Of a stretch of 64,000 nucleotides of DNA, positions 30,501 through 42,008 are shown in pieces; positions within the stretch are counted from its first letter, which is position 1, and every line of letters starts with the position of its first letter. This stretch comes from Zymoseptoria tritici IPO323 (taxonomy: Eukaryota > Ascomycota > Dothideomycetes > Mycosphaerellales > Mycosphaerellaceae). Position numbers and translations under genes: made by a program. Below the pieces are notes generated by a model. That model did not search any database, was not told the DNA's origin, and saw only the letters and a program-made list of their open reading frames with translations. The DNA is taken from NCBI RefSeq assembly GCF_000219625.1, contig NC_018212.1:620001-684000 (forward strand), read 5' to 3'.

Positions 30501-32649
30501 ACGCGTCGAGCTATTGTAACTTGTCAAGCTGTTGTCGAAACTTGACTCGGCATGCAGGTGAGAGACAGGAAAAGAGGGTCCATCTGTGCATCATGGTCGC
30601 GACCCAAAGATCTGTGATCTTCACACCTTGAGGTGCGACGGTCCGGTTGTGCCATCTGGTAGTTGTGTCCATCGCTGCATCGTGTCGTGTCACCACTCGG
30701 ATGCAGGCAGCTGTTTGACGGTGTAATAATAAACCGCCATCGTTTGCATCATTGCTGCATGGAAGCGCTATTGGGATATGCAGTGACAGTCGACTTGACA
30801 GTTCGTATACAGCTGTGCAGGCTCACATCACACCCATAGTTGCCCCTCAGTGCCTCACCAGCGAACTGAAGTCCACAAGTTTTCCGTGTCCAGCAGATAG
30901 TCTTCCAGCACGGGCGATCGATTGGCAGCTATGCCGTTGCGATCGCGTTTTAAGTGGCGTCCACAGGGCAGAGTTGTCCAACCGCGGAGGTGGGATATGC
31001 GCTCAGAGTGGCGATGCAACGACGACGATGATGTGATGGGTAAAACGGTGGACAAATGTAGGCGTTTGCAGCAAGACCCATAGACGCGAAAAAGAAAACA
31101 CTGCTAGGCCATCACGAAATACTACTGAGACGGTGCTGCGAGTGGTTCTTCCCATGAGACGTGTCGTCGAATTGGCGGGCGTCATTTTGGCAGGCGCAAC
31201 GCCGGATGTGCAGGCGCGGCCACTCACACCACGGCGTTGTTTGCAACGCTTCCCGCACCCGCCGACTCCGACTGTGGTCTGCAAACGTCGATGGAATGGC
31301 AGCAATGCAGCCGCGCCAGGCTATTCGACATAGCCATCACCATCCGCTGCTATACAGTTGTGATGGCCCACGGTACGGAATGAGCAACATGCAGCTCAAA
31401 GATGCAACTCTCTGATGATTAGCCTGCTTTATTGGCTCAACTGGACTGGAACACTTCGTATTGGCCGATGAACAAGGACAGGCACAGCGCGTTGGCAGCT
31501 GAAGGGTATCATCATATGCCTGTCGCGGTACTGGACACTGACAGCGCACTGGTTCAGGTATGGATTTAGTATACCGACCTGACGACCTGTCAGAATGGGA
31601 ATGAGACGTCGACTGCGTGAGACGAGCAAAGTGGAGGCGCAGTAGTGGTGTTGTGTGAGCAGACGAATGATAGAGCGGCGTCCGCCGAGGCCGTCCGACA
31701 GGTCTCGCTCAGTTCTCTCGCCTTCTCGCGTTTATGCAGGTGGGTGGTGCTCTCGGTACTTTGCAGCGAGTACCTCTCCATTCGGAAGCGGAAATGTCAA
31801 AATATGCAGGACCGGGAGAGGTTCGAGCCAATGGCGTGGCCTTGCACCGCACAGTAGCGCATGTGCCGGGGGAGGGGAGAGCAGAGTTTCCTGGGCTGCG
31901 TGAGTGGAGGGCCGGGAGTCGGGTCAGACCGACCAGGACAGGCGAGGTTCGTGTCCGTGACTCTGTGGGCGGTGGGCTCACCTTTTGGCGGCAGCGATCT
32001 CAGCGCCTGTGCGTCCGGCCGCCATGGGTCCAGCAGGCTCCGTCCCGACATCCCCCACGAAGCCAGTCTCGACTCGCGTTGGCACTACCGCACGACTAGC
32101 CCTCTGTGCCTGGCTAACGCCTTTGGGCCACTCTGCTCTCGCCGTCGCGTCGTCTCATCCGTCTTTATCGGCCTCGTCCCAACTATTCGTTCGTTTGCCC
32201 TGGAGGGTAGATCCAGGGTTTATCTTAAGTCGTTGCCGCTTCGACCTTTTTCCCTCTTGTCCATCTTCTGTCCGATCGTCATATCTTGTCCCTCTTTCCC
32301 AGTTCGATCAGTTTCATTCCCTTCCGGTGCTATATCCTTTCTTCTGTACCCTTTCGTGCAAGAGATCTATCAGTACCCCGTCACTCCTTTGAACGGCTCT
32401 GAGCAACACCACCATCGATCGATCTATACAACCACTCTCTATTACAACTCGAAACCCTTCGATCCAACCAACCAACCTGACACTATACGGACAACCACGC
32501 TTCCACCATCGTCACTCCTTCAGGACCTGTTACCGATCCTCGATCGTCCGTGTCACAGTCCTACAACCCATTGACGCCATTAATCTGACTCGACGAAACG
32601 TCTCTTGGATGTTTCGATTGATCTAACACCACGAAAGAACGAACATCTG
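24573..32649. other. Gene-poor region of about 8 kb
   Basis: I find no frame here that resembles a known protein family, and no run of splice signals joining frames. The longest frames (25281-25883 plus, 25861-26430 minus, 27068-27661 minus) encode low-information, Arg/Ser-rich text. No terminal repeats, transposase or reverse transcriptase motif were seen. There is a short direct duplication of a GAGAGTAGATGGCC-like unit near 25090-25120. The right-hand kilobase (31.6-32.65 kb) must contain the promoter and long pyrimidine-rich leader of the zinc-finger gene at 32750. The remainder could carry distant regulatory sites, non-coding RNA or decayed genes. Confidence 0.55.
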
Positions 32650-32730
32650 GTCAGTCGACATCATCTGGTAGCCACATGGCCGGCCATGCAACCTACCATT
32701 GTTGCCAGCATACTAACTGCTGAGTAGCAG
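32650..32730 (+). other. Probable 5' UTR intron of the zinc-finger gene
   Basis: A GTCAGT donor at 32650 is followed by a perfect TACTAAC branch site (32711-32717) and a TAGCAG acceptor ending at 32730, 19 bases before the ATG. The 81-bp length fits introns elsewhere in the window. It lies wholly in the leader. Confidence 0.55.
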
Positions 32731-32749
32731 AATCCCCACCTACCTCATA

Positions 32750-34552
32750 ATGGAATACTCTACGCATGCATCCCCTCCCATGGGTCAATCCCCATTCTTT
32801 TATTACCACCCAGAGTCCAGACCGGACAACAGGCAACACCACGGTCACTTTGCGCCGCACTATCCTCATCCGCATGGTCTGCCCTTGAACGTTGTTCCAT
32901 CGAGTTCAGAGCACATGATGCAATACCAGCAGTCTGCGTACCGTCAACAACATGCAGGTCCGCATCATATCTACCACCCGCAACCGCACCCACAGCATTT
33001 CTACGCACCGCAGCCAATGCTCACACCGGATGCCTCACCACGTCAACAGCAAAAGCCCGCCATGTACGTGCAGCAACAGGACATGCATCACCTCATGCCC
33101 ATCGACACGGAATGCCAGTACTACCCGGGCACACCGACGCTGTCCGCATCTGGCTCTTTCAGCTCCGTTTCCACCCCACCCGCGAGCGCCGACATCATTC
33201 CCACGCCTGTCAACGGCGTCTTCTTCGGCAAGTCGAATTCCGCGCAATGGCCTGCCGTCAAGCAGGGCTGTGAAGAGGAGGTCTTTTCCGAGGTGCTGGC
33301 GGGAGGTGACTGGACTCGTCCAGGCTCGCCGCCCATGACGCCAGTCTTCCTACACAACAACTCCATCTCGGCGGCGAGTGACTGCTCGTTCGACCTCCTC
33401 AGCGGCCACAGCTCGAATCAGGCATCACCATCGCCGTCGCCTGTGCCGCAGTGTGGTGAATCCGAGCAAGAGGTCTGCGACCCGCGCAATCTCACCGTCG
33501 GGAGTGAGTTTCAGAACATGACATCGCTGGAGGACAACCACAAGCCGCTGATCAAAGGCGAGCCGCACATCCACATTGCCACACCGCACGAGTTGATGAG
33601 CTACGGCGGTCTGCCCACGTTTGAGCCCATTTTCGAGCTCGACGTGGAGGATGACTTTTCGGGCATGGTCGCTTACGGGGGTGCCGCTACCGAGATCCAC
33701 TTTAGCGGCGCCAAGCGCCAGCGTCTCGACCTTGGACTTACCCCTGGATTTGTCGAGGACGACGGCTTCTTCAGCGAGGAATCCTTCAGCGACGAAGACG
33801 ATCTGGTCGCTGCCGCCGGCGCATACTCACCGCCCATGTCGGAATTCTCCATGCCTGACGACTCCAATGCCGCCGATGTCAAGTCGTCCTCATCCAAGCG
33901 CAAGCCCGCGAAAAAGACGGAGATGTCAGCTGAGCCCAGCACACAACAAGGTTCCACTGCACCCGCGTCCACCGCCGCCAGCAATAATTCCGACGTCAAC
34001 GATGACTCTGCCACACCTGCGCAGTCCTCCAACGGTGTCTCCCGCCGAGGTCGCAAGCAGTCCCTTACGGATGACCCCTCAAAGACCTTCGTCTGCACCC
34101 TGTGCAGCCGTCGCTTCCGCCGTCAGGAACACCTCAAACGCCACTACCGCTCTCTCCACACCCACGACAAGCCATTCGAGTGCACCGACTGCGGCAAGAA
34201 GTTCTCCCGCTCCGACAACCTCTCCCAGCACCAGCGCACCCACGGCGCTGGCACCATGGTCATGGGCGTTCTCGGCGCCCCTGGCGAGATGCCCCTGGGT
34301 CAACCTATCGAGTCCGTTAATGGCGGCGACGCTGGCGCGATGATCCGACCCAAGCAGGAGTCTCCCTATCAGCAGCCACCGCAATACGCTCAGCGCGTTT
34401 CACCCGAGACCGGTGAGCTCGGCGCCATGCTCTTCGACGTCACCGCCCAGGTCGCCGGCTCAAGCTCAAGCAGTTCGAGCTACTCTGGCGAGAGCGATTT
34501 CAGCCCCGTCTCCGACCGCAAGCCGGCGAAGAAGCGCAAGCGAGAGGAGTGA
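32750..34552 (+). CDS. C2H2 zinc-finger stress regulator, MsnA/Seb1/Msn2-like
   Basis: A 600-residue transcription factor in one coding exon. Two adjacent C2H2 fingers lie at about 449-497. The first is [19 protein letters not shown] and the second has [19 protein letters not shown]. The [13 protein letters not shown] spacing is that of Msn2/Msn4 and the filamentous MsnA/Seb1 proteins, which bind AGGGG stress elements and control osmotic, oxidative and developmental genes. The N-terminus is His/Gln/Pro-rich, followed by acidic patches (E-E-S-F-S-D-E-D-D) likely to activate transcription, and an S/R-rich basic stretch before the fingers. A basic tail K-R-K-R-E-E ends the protein. Gene-poor flanks on both sides are usual for strongly regulated factors. 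Confidence 0.92.
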   Translation: MEYSTHASPPMGQSPFFYYHPESRPDNRQHHGHFAPHYPHPHGLPLNVVPSSSEHMMQYQQSAYRQQHAGPHHIYHPQPHPQHFYAPQPMLTPDASPRQQQKPAMYVQQQDMHHLMPIDTECQYYPGTPTLSASGSFSSVSTPPASADIIPTPVNGVFFGKSNSAQWPAVKQGCEEEVFSEVLAGGDWTRPGSPPMTPVFLHNNSISAASDCSFDLLSGHSSNQASPSPSPVPQCGESEQEVCDPRNLTVGSEFQNMTSLEDNHKPLIKGEPHIHIATPHELMSYGGLPTFEPIFELDVEDDFSGMVAYGGAATEIHFSGAKRQRLDLGLTPGFVEDDGFFSEESFSDEDDLVAAAGAYSPPMSEFSMPDDSNAADVKSSSSKRKPAKKTEMSAEPSTQQGSTAPASTAASNNSDVNDDSATPAQSSNGVSRRGRKQSLTDDPSKTFVCTLCSRRFRRQEHLKRHYRSLHTHDKPFECTDCGKKFSRSDNLSQHQRTHGAGTMVMGVLGAPGEMPLGQPIESVNGGDAGAMIRPKQESPYQQPPQYAQRVSPETGELGAMLFDVTAQVAGSSSSSSSYSGESDFSPVSDRKPAKKRKREE

Positions 34553-37500
34553 TGTCCTTAATGCACCTGACAAACATCATCTTTGCTTTTACTTTGCTGA
34601 CGCTTCTTTGCGAATGGGAGGGATCACGATATGGGGTGAAGGGTTTCACTGCCTGTGGAGTCAACTGTGCTTTTATGGTCCTGGCATGGGCCTTTACGTG
34701 TAACGCTGGAAATCACAAAATTCGGGGATGGAGTTTTGCTAGAGTGGACGCTTTTGTCGCTCGACTACTTTTGTTTTGCTCTCGCTGAGCTCATGGACAT
34801 ACTTCTTCTTCTTCTTCGGCGGTTTTGTACTTGTGGAGGAAAACTTCTATGTGAACATTATGCAGGGAAATTGTACGATACTCTGTTTCTTCATCGCATG
34901 CTGTTCTGTCTCATTACCTGTGCTTTCGCTCTTCATCTGCATCCTGTTCACTTACTTTACGCTGGTCGTTGAGAGGAGGATGTTGCCGATGAGAGCTTGC
35001 TCGGCACCACGAGGCACCAAAACTATCGCTTCCATGCCGCCCATCTACTACCTACTCAAGAGATCGCAGATTTCTACCTCATCAAGTCGTTCCCGATCAT
35101 CCGCTCACTACCTCTTGAACTTCTGTAACCTTCCACCCGCCCACTTCGCACCCTCCACCGAGACATGCTTTTTCCACTCCATCACGCCACACCTTATCCA
35201 TGATACTCCGTCCCCACATCAGACATGACATGCTGACATGCTCGCCACGCAGCTGACTCTCGTCCACAGGACCCTCGAAGCTCCAGATCGGGACAAGCAT
35301 TTCGACTGCGAATTGGACTAAGAAGCACAAACTCCCGTCCCTCTACACAACAATTACACGTAATGCATCTCACCACGGCACGGTACGACAACGCAGCACG
35401 GCATCGCACGGCAGGCAAAATTACAGCTGCAACTGAAATCCAGGATTTCCAGAGGTTCTCCCGAAACAACCCTACGGCCGAGATGCTCAGTCATGCTACC
35501 TTACATTCTCGAGTCGACATGTACAACACATACACAACACTGCAAACGCGATTCTTGACTCGTCGCCCCCACCGCGGCGAACAATACTTCGGCAGGAACT
35601 ACTAATCGCAAATGAAAGAGCCGAACACAACATCTGTTCTTCGTACCTCGATGCTTGCAGATGCAGACATCTCATCACCTCGCATGGCTACTCTGGATGC
35701 ATGTCTCACAACATGTGATGCAAACCCCGTACTTGCATGTATCTCACCATCGCATCGGGAAAAGCTGCATACGCATGCATGTGTTTTTCGAGACGCAGAG
35801 AAAATCTATTCTCGTCGAGGCTGTGCGGAGTAGGACAGATACGTCACTTCAGTCGGCTCGTTGAAGTCGTTTTCCATCTCAGAAATAACGCCAGACCTTT
35901 CTTCGTGCAACGCTGCGACTTGTCTTCGTATCAATTTCAGCTCCTCGGCTTCAACGTCAAACCGATCGCGAGCCTCTGTTCTGGGATGGCTTGTCACGCT
36001 GCTTTTGGCATTCGTGGAAAAAAGGTGGAGCTCTCCAGTCTTCAGCTGAGAAGTAACACATTGCTGGTTCTCCATCGCGGTCTGGACGACGCCGCACCGC
36101 GAACCAAGCTGGCCTCGCTTTCACCCACCACAGCCACGCCCGCGTCTATCGGACCTTTTATCCACGATCACGCTCTCGAACAAGACAGATCCACCGCGTG
36201 AGAATGCCTCACCTTTTCCGCGTGTCGGCTGATATTTTGTCACATCCGTGTAGGGCTTTCGACAGCCCCGCCAGCGGCCAGCGGAAGCATCGCGCGCGTC
36301 TGTCCGCCCTATATAAGCTATACGCACGAAAGTGCGCTCCAGTACCAGATTTCTGGAGACGCGGCTGTGGGGTTAAAAGACGTCAGCGCGTGTTTCAGAG
36401 GTGCCGGAGGTTTTTGGCTTAGGCGGGCTTCGTTACCGTGGATTCTTGGTGACGGGGACTTGAAGGGAAGCGTACCGGCGGAAAGAAGAGGTTCTTGAGA
36501 AGCGCGGGACGTAGAACGACGGTCCCGAAGGTAAGGTTGCTTTTGGACCCTCGATGTTTCTTGAATGTTGGGTTGTTTCTTCACTCACATCACTTTGCCG
36601 ACTTCTGTCCATTTCCTTGATTCGGAATATTGGACCGACACGCAAAGGAGCATGGCAATTCCGACTTTGGCCTGCTGGGTCATCACGCGACTTTTCCGCT
36701 GGCAAGAATTTCGGGGTTGCTGAATTGTCTATGGTGGTATGTCGGGGCCTGCGGGACAGCAAAGGACCTACCGTGTCTTCAGCACGAAGACCACGTGCTG
36801 CCCTAACTATTCTCGCATTTCCGAGGCTGGCCATCCTCGTGGCGAGAGGACAAGAAGATGGTCGCCAGCAAGCCGGCCATTGCATTGGGTGAGCGACAAG
36901 GTGGGGTCCTGTTCGACAAGCCGGCCATGGCTCAACAGTCAAGGTCAAGCAATCTTGCCATGCTTCGACTTCGCCTCGACTTTCTAAGCGTCTCTGTCAC
37001 TCTGATGTATGTCAAACGGTAAGAGACGGCTCCTGCTGACATCCGCTTACCCCGATCTTTGTTCGAGCCAGGCATGCATGAATTTCGTTCCAGCATCTTG
37101 AGTCTCCATGTGATGAGATGACCTTGGTATCTCCCATGACGAGGATGACACGAACGGACCCTTGTGCTGTGAATGTGATGCTGCACAACTTTGAAGCCTC
37201 GTTGGCTTAGCGACTGCCCAAACCACATCTGGATCACCGGCAGGGTGACTATCGGGCACAATGGTGCATTGTTGTCGATCCGCACGAGGGGCCAGCATTC
37301 CTTCATCCCATTTCGCCTCGAGCCTGGACATGATTTGAACTCCTTCGGGAACACCTTCAAGATTACCGGTACTCGAGATAATGATGGGCAAGACTCAGCA
37401 CAATGATCGGACATGGTTCGATTCCTTCCCGGAGCTCACTCAGCATCAAAATTATCAAGGCCCAAGTGTGACTCAACGACAGGACAGCATGCTGCGTTCG

Positions 37501-37946
37501 AGCACGTTGTTCTGGCGACCGTCCAAAGTACACCTGAAGAGGCGTTCAAGTAGCCACCTATAACACAGCAAATCAGTCGAAGAGACAACGCCGCATTACT
37601 GTCTACCCACGCTCGGCCTTCAACCTCCTCCAGTTGCCATCGTGCACCGAGTCTGACAACTCCGATACTTCCTGAAAAACAAGTTCAACAAAGGCGGGGT
37701 CCCTCGAGAGGGTGGTCAGATTGGGCCTTGCAGCAATCGCAACTACAACAACTGCTGGGGGCTTCCTGGATGATCCGATCTTGCCGCGTCAGCAATTCCG
37801 ACGTCTTACCGACGGTTTTCAAGGCCTTTGCTCGTCAACATCACGACGGACCAAAGTCAAGACCTCACAACAGACATAAAACCGACCAACCCCAGGCATC
37901 GATCCCAAGTTCCTCAACCAAGCTCCAAGCGTCCATCCAATCAAAT
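34553..37946. other. Gene-poor region downstream of the zinc-finger gene
   Basis: About 3.4 kb. The first 400 bp look like an A/T-richer 3' UTR of the zinc-finger gene. A TATATAAG box stands at 36310-36317 without a supported gene after it. Minus-strand frames at 36433-36948 and 36932-37414 do not resemble known proteins and are not called. The last 200 bp are promoter and leader for the small secreted protein at 37947. Confidence 0.5.
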
Positions 37947-38102
37947 ATGCACTTCTCCTGCACCGCTGTCCTCTTCGGTGCCATGGTTGCCCTCGCTCTC
38001 GCTGCTCCCGCACCGGAGCCCGTGCCAATCATCCCACCCTGCTATTACGCGGGCACTCCTTGCTGCGTTCAAGGCCAGCCTGTTCGGGACTGCCGATGCT
38101 AA
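37947..38102 (+). CDS. Small secreted cysteine-rich peptide, 51 residues
   Basis: The ATG at 37947 opens a classic signal peptide (M-H-F-S-C-T-A-V-L-F-G-A-M-V-A-L-A-L-A-A) with probable cleavage after A-L-A-A or A-P-A. A short proline-rich spacer (P-A-P-E-P-V-P-I-I-P-P) and a 20-residue tail with five cysteines in the order C-x6-C-C-x8-C-x-C follow. The leader is A/C-rich (37850-37945) as in other genes here. The product is secreted and may be an effector, antimicrobial or signalling peptide; no named family is recognised. An odd number of mature cysteines suggests one is free or the peptide dimerises. No intron is needed. An isolated small gene in a gene-poor stretch fits fungal effector genes. 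Confidence 0.65.
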   Translation: MHFSCTAVLFGAMVALALAAPAPEPVPIIPPCYYAGTPCCVQGQPVRDCRC

Positions 38103-39555
38103 GCGCCGACGGGCACAGACTGTCGCTTGATGCTTCCCTTTGAGTCGGTAGGTGCCGAGAGTCTTCACGCATTTGTTTGTGAGGAAGAGAGACTTTTGCC
38201 GACGAGGCTGGAGCAGCGAGCGAGCGGGCGCTAAGCATGAACAATCTCAAAGCACACCTCTCACGGCTGCTGGATCTTTCTTCGAGCGTTGCCCCATCTG
38301 GCTTGATGAACTCACAAGGAAAGGCGAAGAAGGAACCAGAAGACTCAACTTGCCGGTGCAGTCTCCCTGGACGGACAGAAGACTAGTCGAGACAGTGGGT
38401 GGATTGTGAAATATGTGAGCTTTTGATACGTTCGGAATGCAAAAGCCTCAGGGCGTGTCATGCAGTTTCCTTTCTCTCTTTATTCTTCAGCCAGGGAAGC
38501 CCATATCAGGTAGATCTTTCGCTACAAAGTGAGTACATCGGTCGGACATCGAATACGCTCACCGGAATCACTGCCGCTGCTTGTCACATGGATGTCCTCT
38601 TCCACGTTTGCAAGGGCAAAGGTATCTTATTAAAGCCTCGACTGAATGGCCGCCTTCACAGACAAGCCTTCACATATCAGACCGGACGCGATTGAGGCAG
38701 AACGACCAAGCCATGGACGAAGCCGTTGGACCTTGAGTATCACGCCAGTCCTAATGCCTCCCAGCTTCTTCGCAGCCTTCCGCGCTGCGACAACATTAAC
38801 GTACGCTGCCCGAGCAAGTCCCTTGCGGGAACAATGCGTCCATTAAGTGCGATGCACAGCGCCTATCGGGATGCACCTACGGTCTGTAATCGATGGTCAG
38901 AAGATGAGAACAGTTTCGGAGGCGTGATCAAGAAAAGATCAGAACATCATCGCCAACCTACCCCAATTCGCCTACTATCAAGGCACGATCTGCTGCATTG
39001 AACACGGGCTGGACACAAAGGGAGCCACGAGCGTCCGTGTTTCGAAAAGACTCCTTCGAAGCACGGCGTCTGTCGATATCGTTTCTACGAGTCATCCACA
39101 AGCACGAAACCAACACAAGGACGCACCTTCCACCCACACCCAACATTGCCATCTTTCTCCGCAAGCCCTCAACTCGAGTCCGTAGTCCCGCTTGGACTTT
39201 ACGCTTTGCTTCTCTCAGTTGCGTATGTCTCACACGGCCTAGTCATAGGAGGTCATGCCCTGGGCGGGAACAACATCCTGTGTGTGATCGCTCCAAACCC
39301 GCCTCGACCAATTTTCCAAATACGGTCACACCCAAAACCTCTGCTAAACAAGCATCCCCATCTCCATCAGCACATAAACTCTCGAAACCAAGAAAACCTA
39401 CATGGTCACGAATCCCACGCCATCCTCCTCCCTCCCTCCCACCCATCTACTCACCACCCACTCTAACGCTCCAAGTCTTTCGCACAATCGTTGTGATGGA
39501 AGACTCGGAATGGTACAAAAACTCCACAAATCCATGAGCTGCAAATCACTTCTTG
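38103..39555. other. Intergenic region between two candidate secreted-protein genes
   Basis: About 1.45 kb, holding 3' flanks of the plus-strand gene at 37947 and the minus-strand gene at 39556-39903. Only short frames; nothing recognised. Confidence 0.4.
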
Positions 39556-39903
39556 CTAATCATCGCAGAATCCCTTTTCCATACGCGACATGCTTTTGGG
39601 GAAAGTGGACCGGTTCAGACGGAACCATAAGACGGACCTGCTCGCACTCCCGTAGTAACATGTCGGTTTACTACAGGCCTTGTATACTGTTGGACTTGCC
39701 TCTTTTTTTCGGGGTGACTCCTCCGCGATTCCGATTATAGTAGTGTAGTCCGCACAGTCGTGTTGGTACCAGCCGCGGACGGTGACGGAGCAGTCGAAGG
39801 TGCTGCCGTTAGCTCCTAGGCAGACGCAGTAGGAGTTGCAGGCTGAGATGGAGGGGATGAGGAGGGAGAGCGGGGAAAGGAGGTGGAAGAGGAGGAGGTG
39901 CAT
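39556..39903 (-). CDS. Small secreted cysteine-rich protein, 115 residues
   Basis: The ATG at 39903 starts a strong signal peptide (M-H-L-L-L-F-H-L-L-S-P-L-S-L-L-I-P-S-I-S-A), after which the chain begins C-N-S-Y-C-V-C-L-G. Eight cysteines follow cleavage, an even number consistent with disulphides. There are single Trp and Tyr residues in G-W-Y-Q-H-D-C. The C-terminal third (S-R-S-V-L-W-F-R-L-N-R-S) is more basic and could hide an unrecognised intron. No family is recognised; by size, signal peptide and cysteines it is an effector-like or cell-wall-associated secreted protein. The frame sits in otherwise non-coding DNA. Confidence 0.5.
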   Translation of the reverse strand: MHLLLFHLLSPLSLLIPSISACNSYCVCLGANGSTFDCSVTVRGWYQHDCADYTTIIGIAEESPRKKEASPTVYKACSKPTCYYGSASRSVLWFRLNRSTFPKSMSRMEKGFCDD

Positions 39904-40952
39904 GGTAGTGGTGGGGTGGGTTGATGATGGGAGGGAAGGAGGTCGTCGAAGGGGAGCGGTTTTGGGTGGACTGGCTGGCGAGTAGGTTTGGTAACTGTGG
40001 TCGCTGTTGCGCGATATACTGATTGCCCCTTGTAGGTGAGGGCTCGAGGTTTACAAGCCGACATGCTTGCGGTGCCTCGTGCATAGCGACGGAAGTGAGG
40101 CTGCGATGCCGAAGGTGGTAAAAGTTTGATCGAGCACTCGACAGTCCGGTGAGCAGGAGGGCTGGACGAGGTAGACGAGGTGGAGCACGCATATGTCGCT
40201 ACTGCTCCGCACTGCGTTCCATGTTAAACGGCAAAGGCGCTATCAACAAGGGGATGGACGAAAACAAAGACGAAAGCTCTCTCAAAGCCCTCTCCGCGAA
40301 TAGAAAACCAAATCAATCCGCAACACGCACACTTGCTGCAAAAAAAAGAGAAAAAAAAAACGTCGGCTCGAACGACCTTACCTGATCGGAGTCCAAAAGC
40401 CGAATGGACATGTCCCTCCGCGCACGAGCAGCGCAGCTCCTTCCTCTCTCTCTGTTCATCACGCCAGCCCCAAGGAACTCCCTCCCTTCCCCGGTCTGGT
40501 CTCTCACTCGTCCTTCCTGCGATCGATTTTATCAGGCAGGACCAGCTCTAGTCCAGGTATGTTGCAAGACTGGGCGAGGAAAGGAAAGGCAGTCCAATTG
40601 CTGCCGCTGATGGCCAAATTCAGCATCGTGGTTGGGAGGAGGAGGACCTACCTGCAGAACGTGGTCCATGCGCGAGAGTGTTGGTTGATTTGGGAAAGGG
40701 GAAAGAAAAAGGTCTATCAATTCTACCGGGTGAAAGTCGTTCGTTATGAGGGGAAGCGGGTTTCTCAAGAAAGAGAGAGAGAGAGAGAAGAAATAGCTGT
40801 TCGATGCCCAGCAACTCGCATTCACAGACTCGTAACACACAACAACAATGTCGACCAACTCGGCTTCTTTGATCGTCATCTCCAAATCTCCCATCCCTCC
40901 CTCCTCCTCCTCCTCCTCCTGACCCACCCACCACCCACCGTCCCTCTCTGCC
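39904..40952. other. Intergenic region between secreted-protein and GT8 genes
   Basis: About 1 kb. Contains a GA dinucleotide run (40775-40793), an A-rich tract near 40340-40361 and a TCC run at 40898-40920. No gene recognised. Confidence 0.5.
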
Positions 40953-42008
40953 TCACCTTCCCTCCTCCCTCCCCCTCCAAAACCCCTCCATCTCACTCCT
41001 CTGCTCCCTCCAAAACCCCTTCAACACCGGATCATGACTCGGATCCCCATCCCAATACTTCGCATGAAAACTCCTCGCTCCCCCCCTCCAATCCCTCGCC
41101 GTCGGCCAGTTGACATTCCATCCATACCAGAGCGGTTGCCAGGGCATATTGCCCTCCCTTCGATGCGCGTAATTTAGTAAATTCTGCTCTGGGAATCCCG
41201 CGTCGAAACGTCCGGGGAGGGATAAGAGGGAGATGTAGTAGGCGAATAAGGGGAGGGAGGGCGTGAAGACGAAGAAACCGCAGTTGAGGTAGTCCATTGA
41301 GGGGGGTGGGGGGAAGGCGTGGTCGTAGCCCCAGAGGTCGGAGTGGGTGGCGAACATGTAGGTTCGGGGGAGGGGGGCTTCGTCGGGGAGGATTTTGTCC
41401 GGGGTGTTGCCGGTGGCTTGGGTGAGGGTTGCTTCGTCGAAGAAGACGCCGTCGAGAGGAGCGGTGACGAGGGTGTCGGCGTCGATGAAGCAGATTTTAC
41501 TGTATTCGACGAGTTGGAAGAGGCGGAGTTTGGACATGACGTCCCGCCAGCGGGGATTGGCGGCTGTGACCCATGCTGGGTCGAGTTTTTCAATGACGAT
41601 TACGGTCGCGCCGTCGGCTTTGAGGCGGTCCCGCTTGCGTTTGGAGACGTCGAGGGTGCAGACTACGAGGAAGGGGATGGAGGAGTTGGTTCCGGCGGTT
41701 TTGGAGTGGAGGAGCTGGTAGGCGAGGACGCGGGCGCCGATGAAGTAGCCGTCATCGGCGTCGTTGTTGAGGGCGGATTCCTCGTCGGTGGAGGTGGAGG
41801 CTGTGTTGCCGGCGAGGAAGGTGGCAAAGGCGACGCGGTGGGGGTTGAGGGGTCGTTGGGGGAGGGAGGAGGAGGAGGTGTGGGGTCTAGGAGAGAGCCA
41901 TTGGGTGGAGGGGGAGTTGGGGTTGGCGGAGCGGAAGGTGAGGGTTATGAGGGCGGAGGCGAGGAAGAGGGAGATGCAGAGACCGATGGTTTTGGGGTTG
42001 GCGGGCAT
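40953..42008 (-). CDS. Glycosyltransferase family 8 (glycogenin-like), membrane-anchored
   Basis: A 351-residue type II membrane protein. A short N-terminal tail is followed by one membrane span (about 8-26, I-G-L-C-I-S-L-F-L-A-S-A-L-I-T-L) and a stem rich in Ser/Pro. The GT8 domain follows: F-A-T-F-L-A-G, an R-D-R-L-K-A-D-G block, S-K-L-R-L-F-Q-L-V-E-Y-S, then the metal-binding DxD in F-I-D-A-D-T (D176, D178). D-Y-L-N-C-G-F-F-V-F and H-A-K-Y-W complete it. It probably acts in the Golgi on a protein or lipid glycan; the sugar is unknown. Fungal relatives are often named N-acetylglucosaminyltransferase or glycogenin-like. It is divergent from the 944-residue gene at 42856. Confidence 0.9.
   Translation of the reverse strand: MPANPKTIGLCISLFLASALITLTFRSANPNSPSTQWLSPRPHTSSSSLPQRPLNPHRVAFATFLAGNTASTSTDEESALNNDADDGYFIGARVLAYQLLHSKTAGTNSSIPFLVVCTLDVSKRKRDRLKADGATVIVIEKLDPAWVTAANPRWRDVMSKLRLFQLVEYSKICFIDADTLVTAPLDGVFFDEATLTQATGNTPDKILPDEAPLPRTYMFATHSDLWGYDHAFPPPPSMDYLNCGFFVFTPSLPLFAYYISLLSLPGRFDAGFPEQNLLNYAHRREGNMPWQPLWYGWNVNWPTARDWRGGARSFHAKYWDGDPSHDPVLKGFWREQRSEMEGFWRGREEGR

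Noticed and set aside
24573..32649. Transposon or retroelement remnants
   Set aside because: No terminal repeats, target duplications, integrase or reverse transcriptase motifs were seen by eye. A library search could still find old fragments.
36433..37414. Overlapping minus-strand frames of 160-171 codons
   Set aside because: They overlap one another in different frames and resemble nothing I know. The more protein-like frame (37047-37391) lacks an ATG start.
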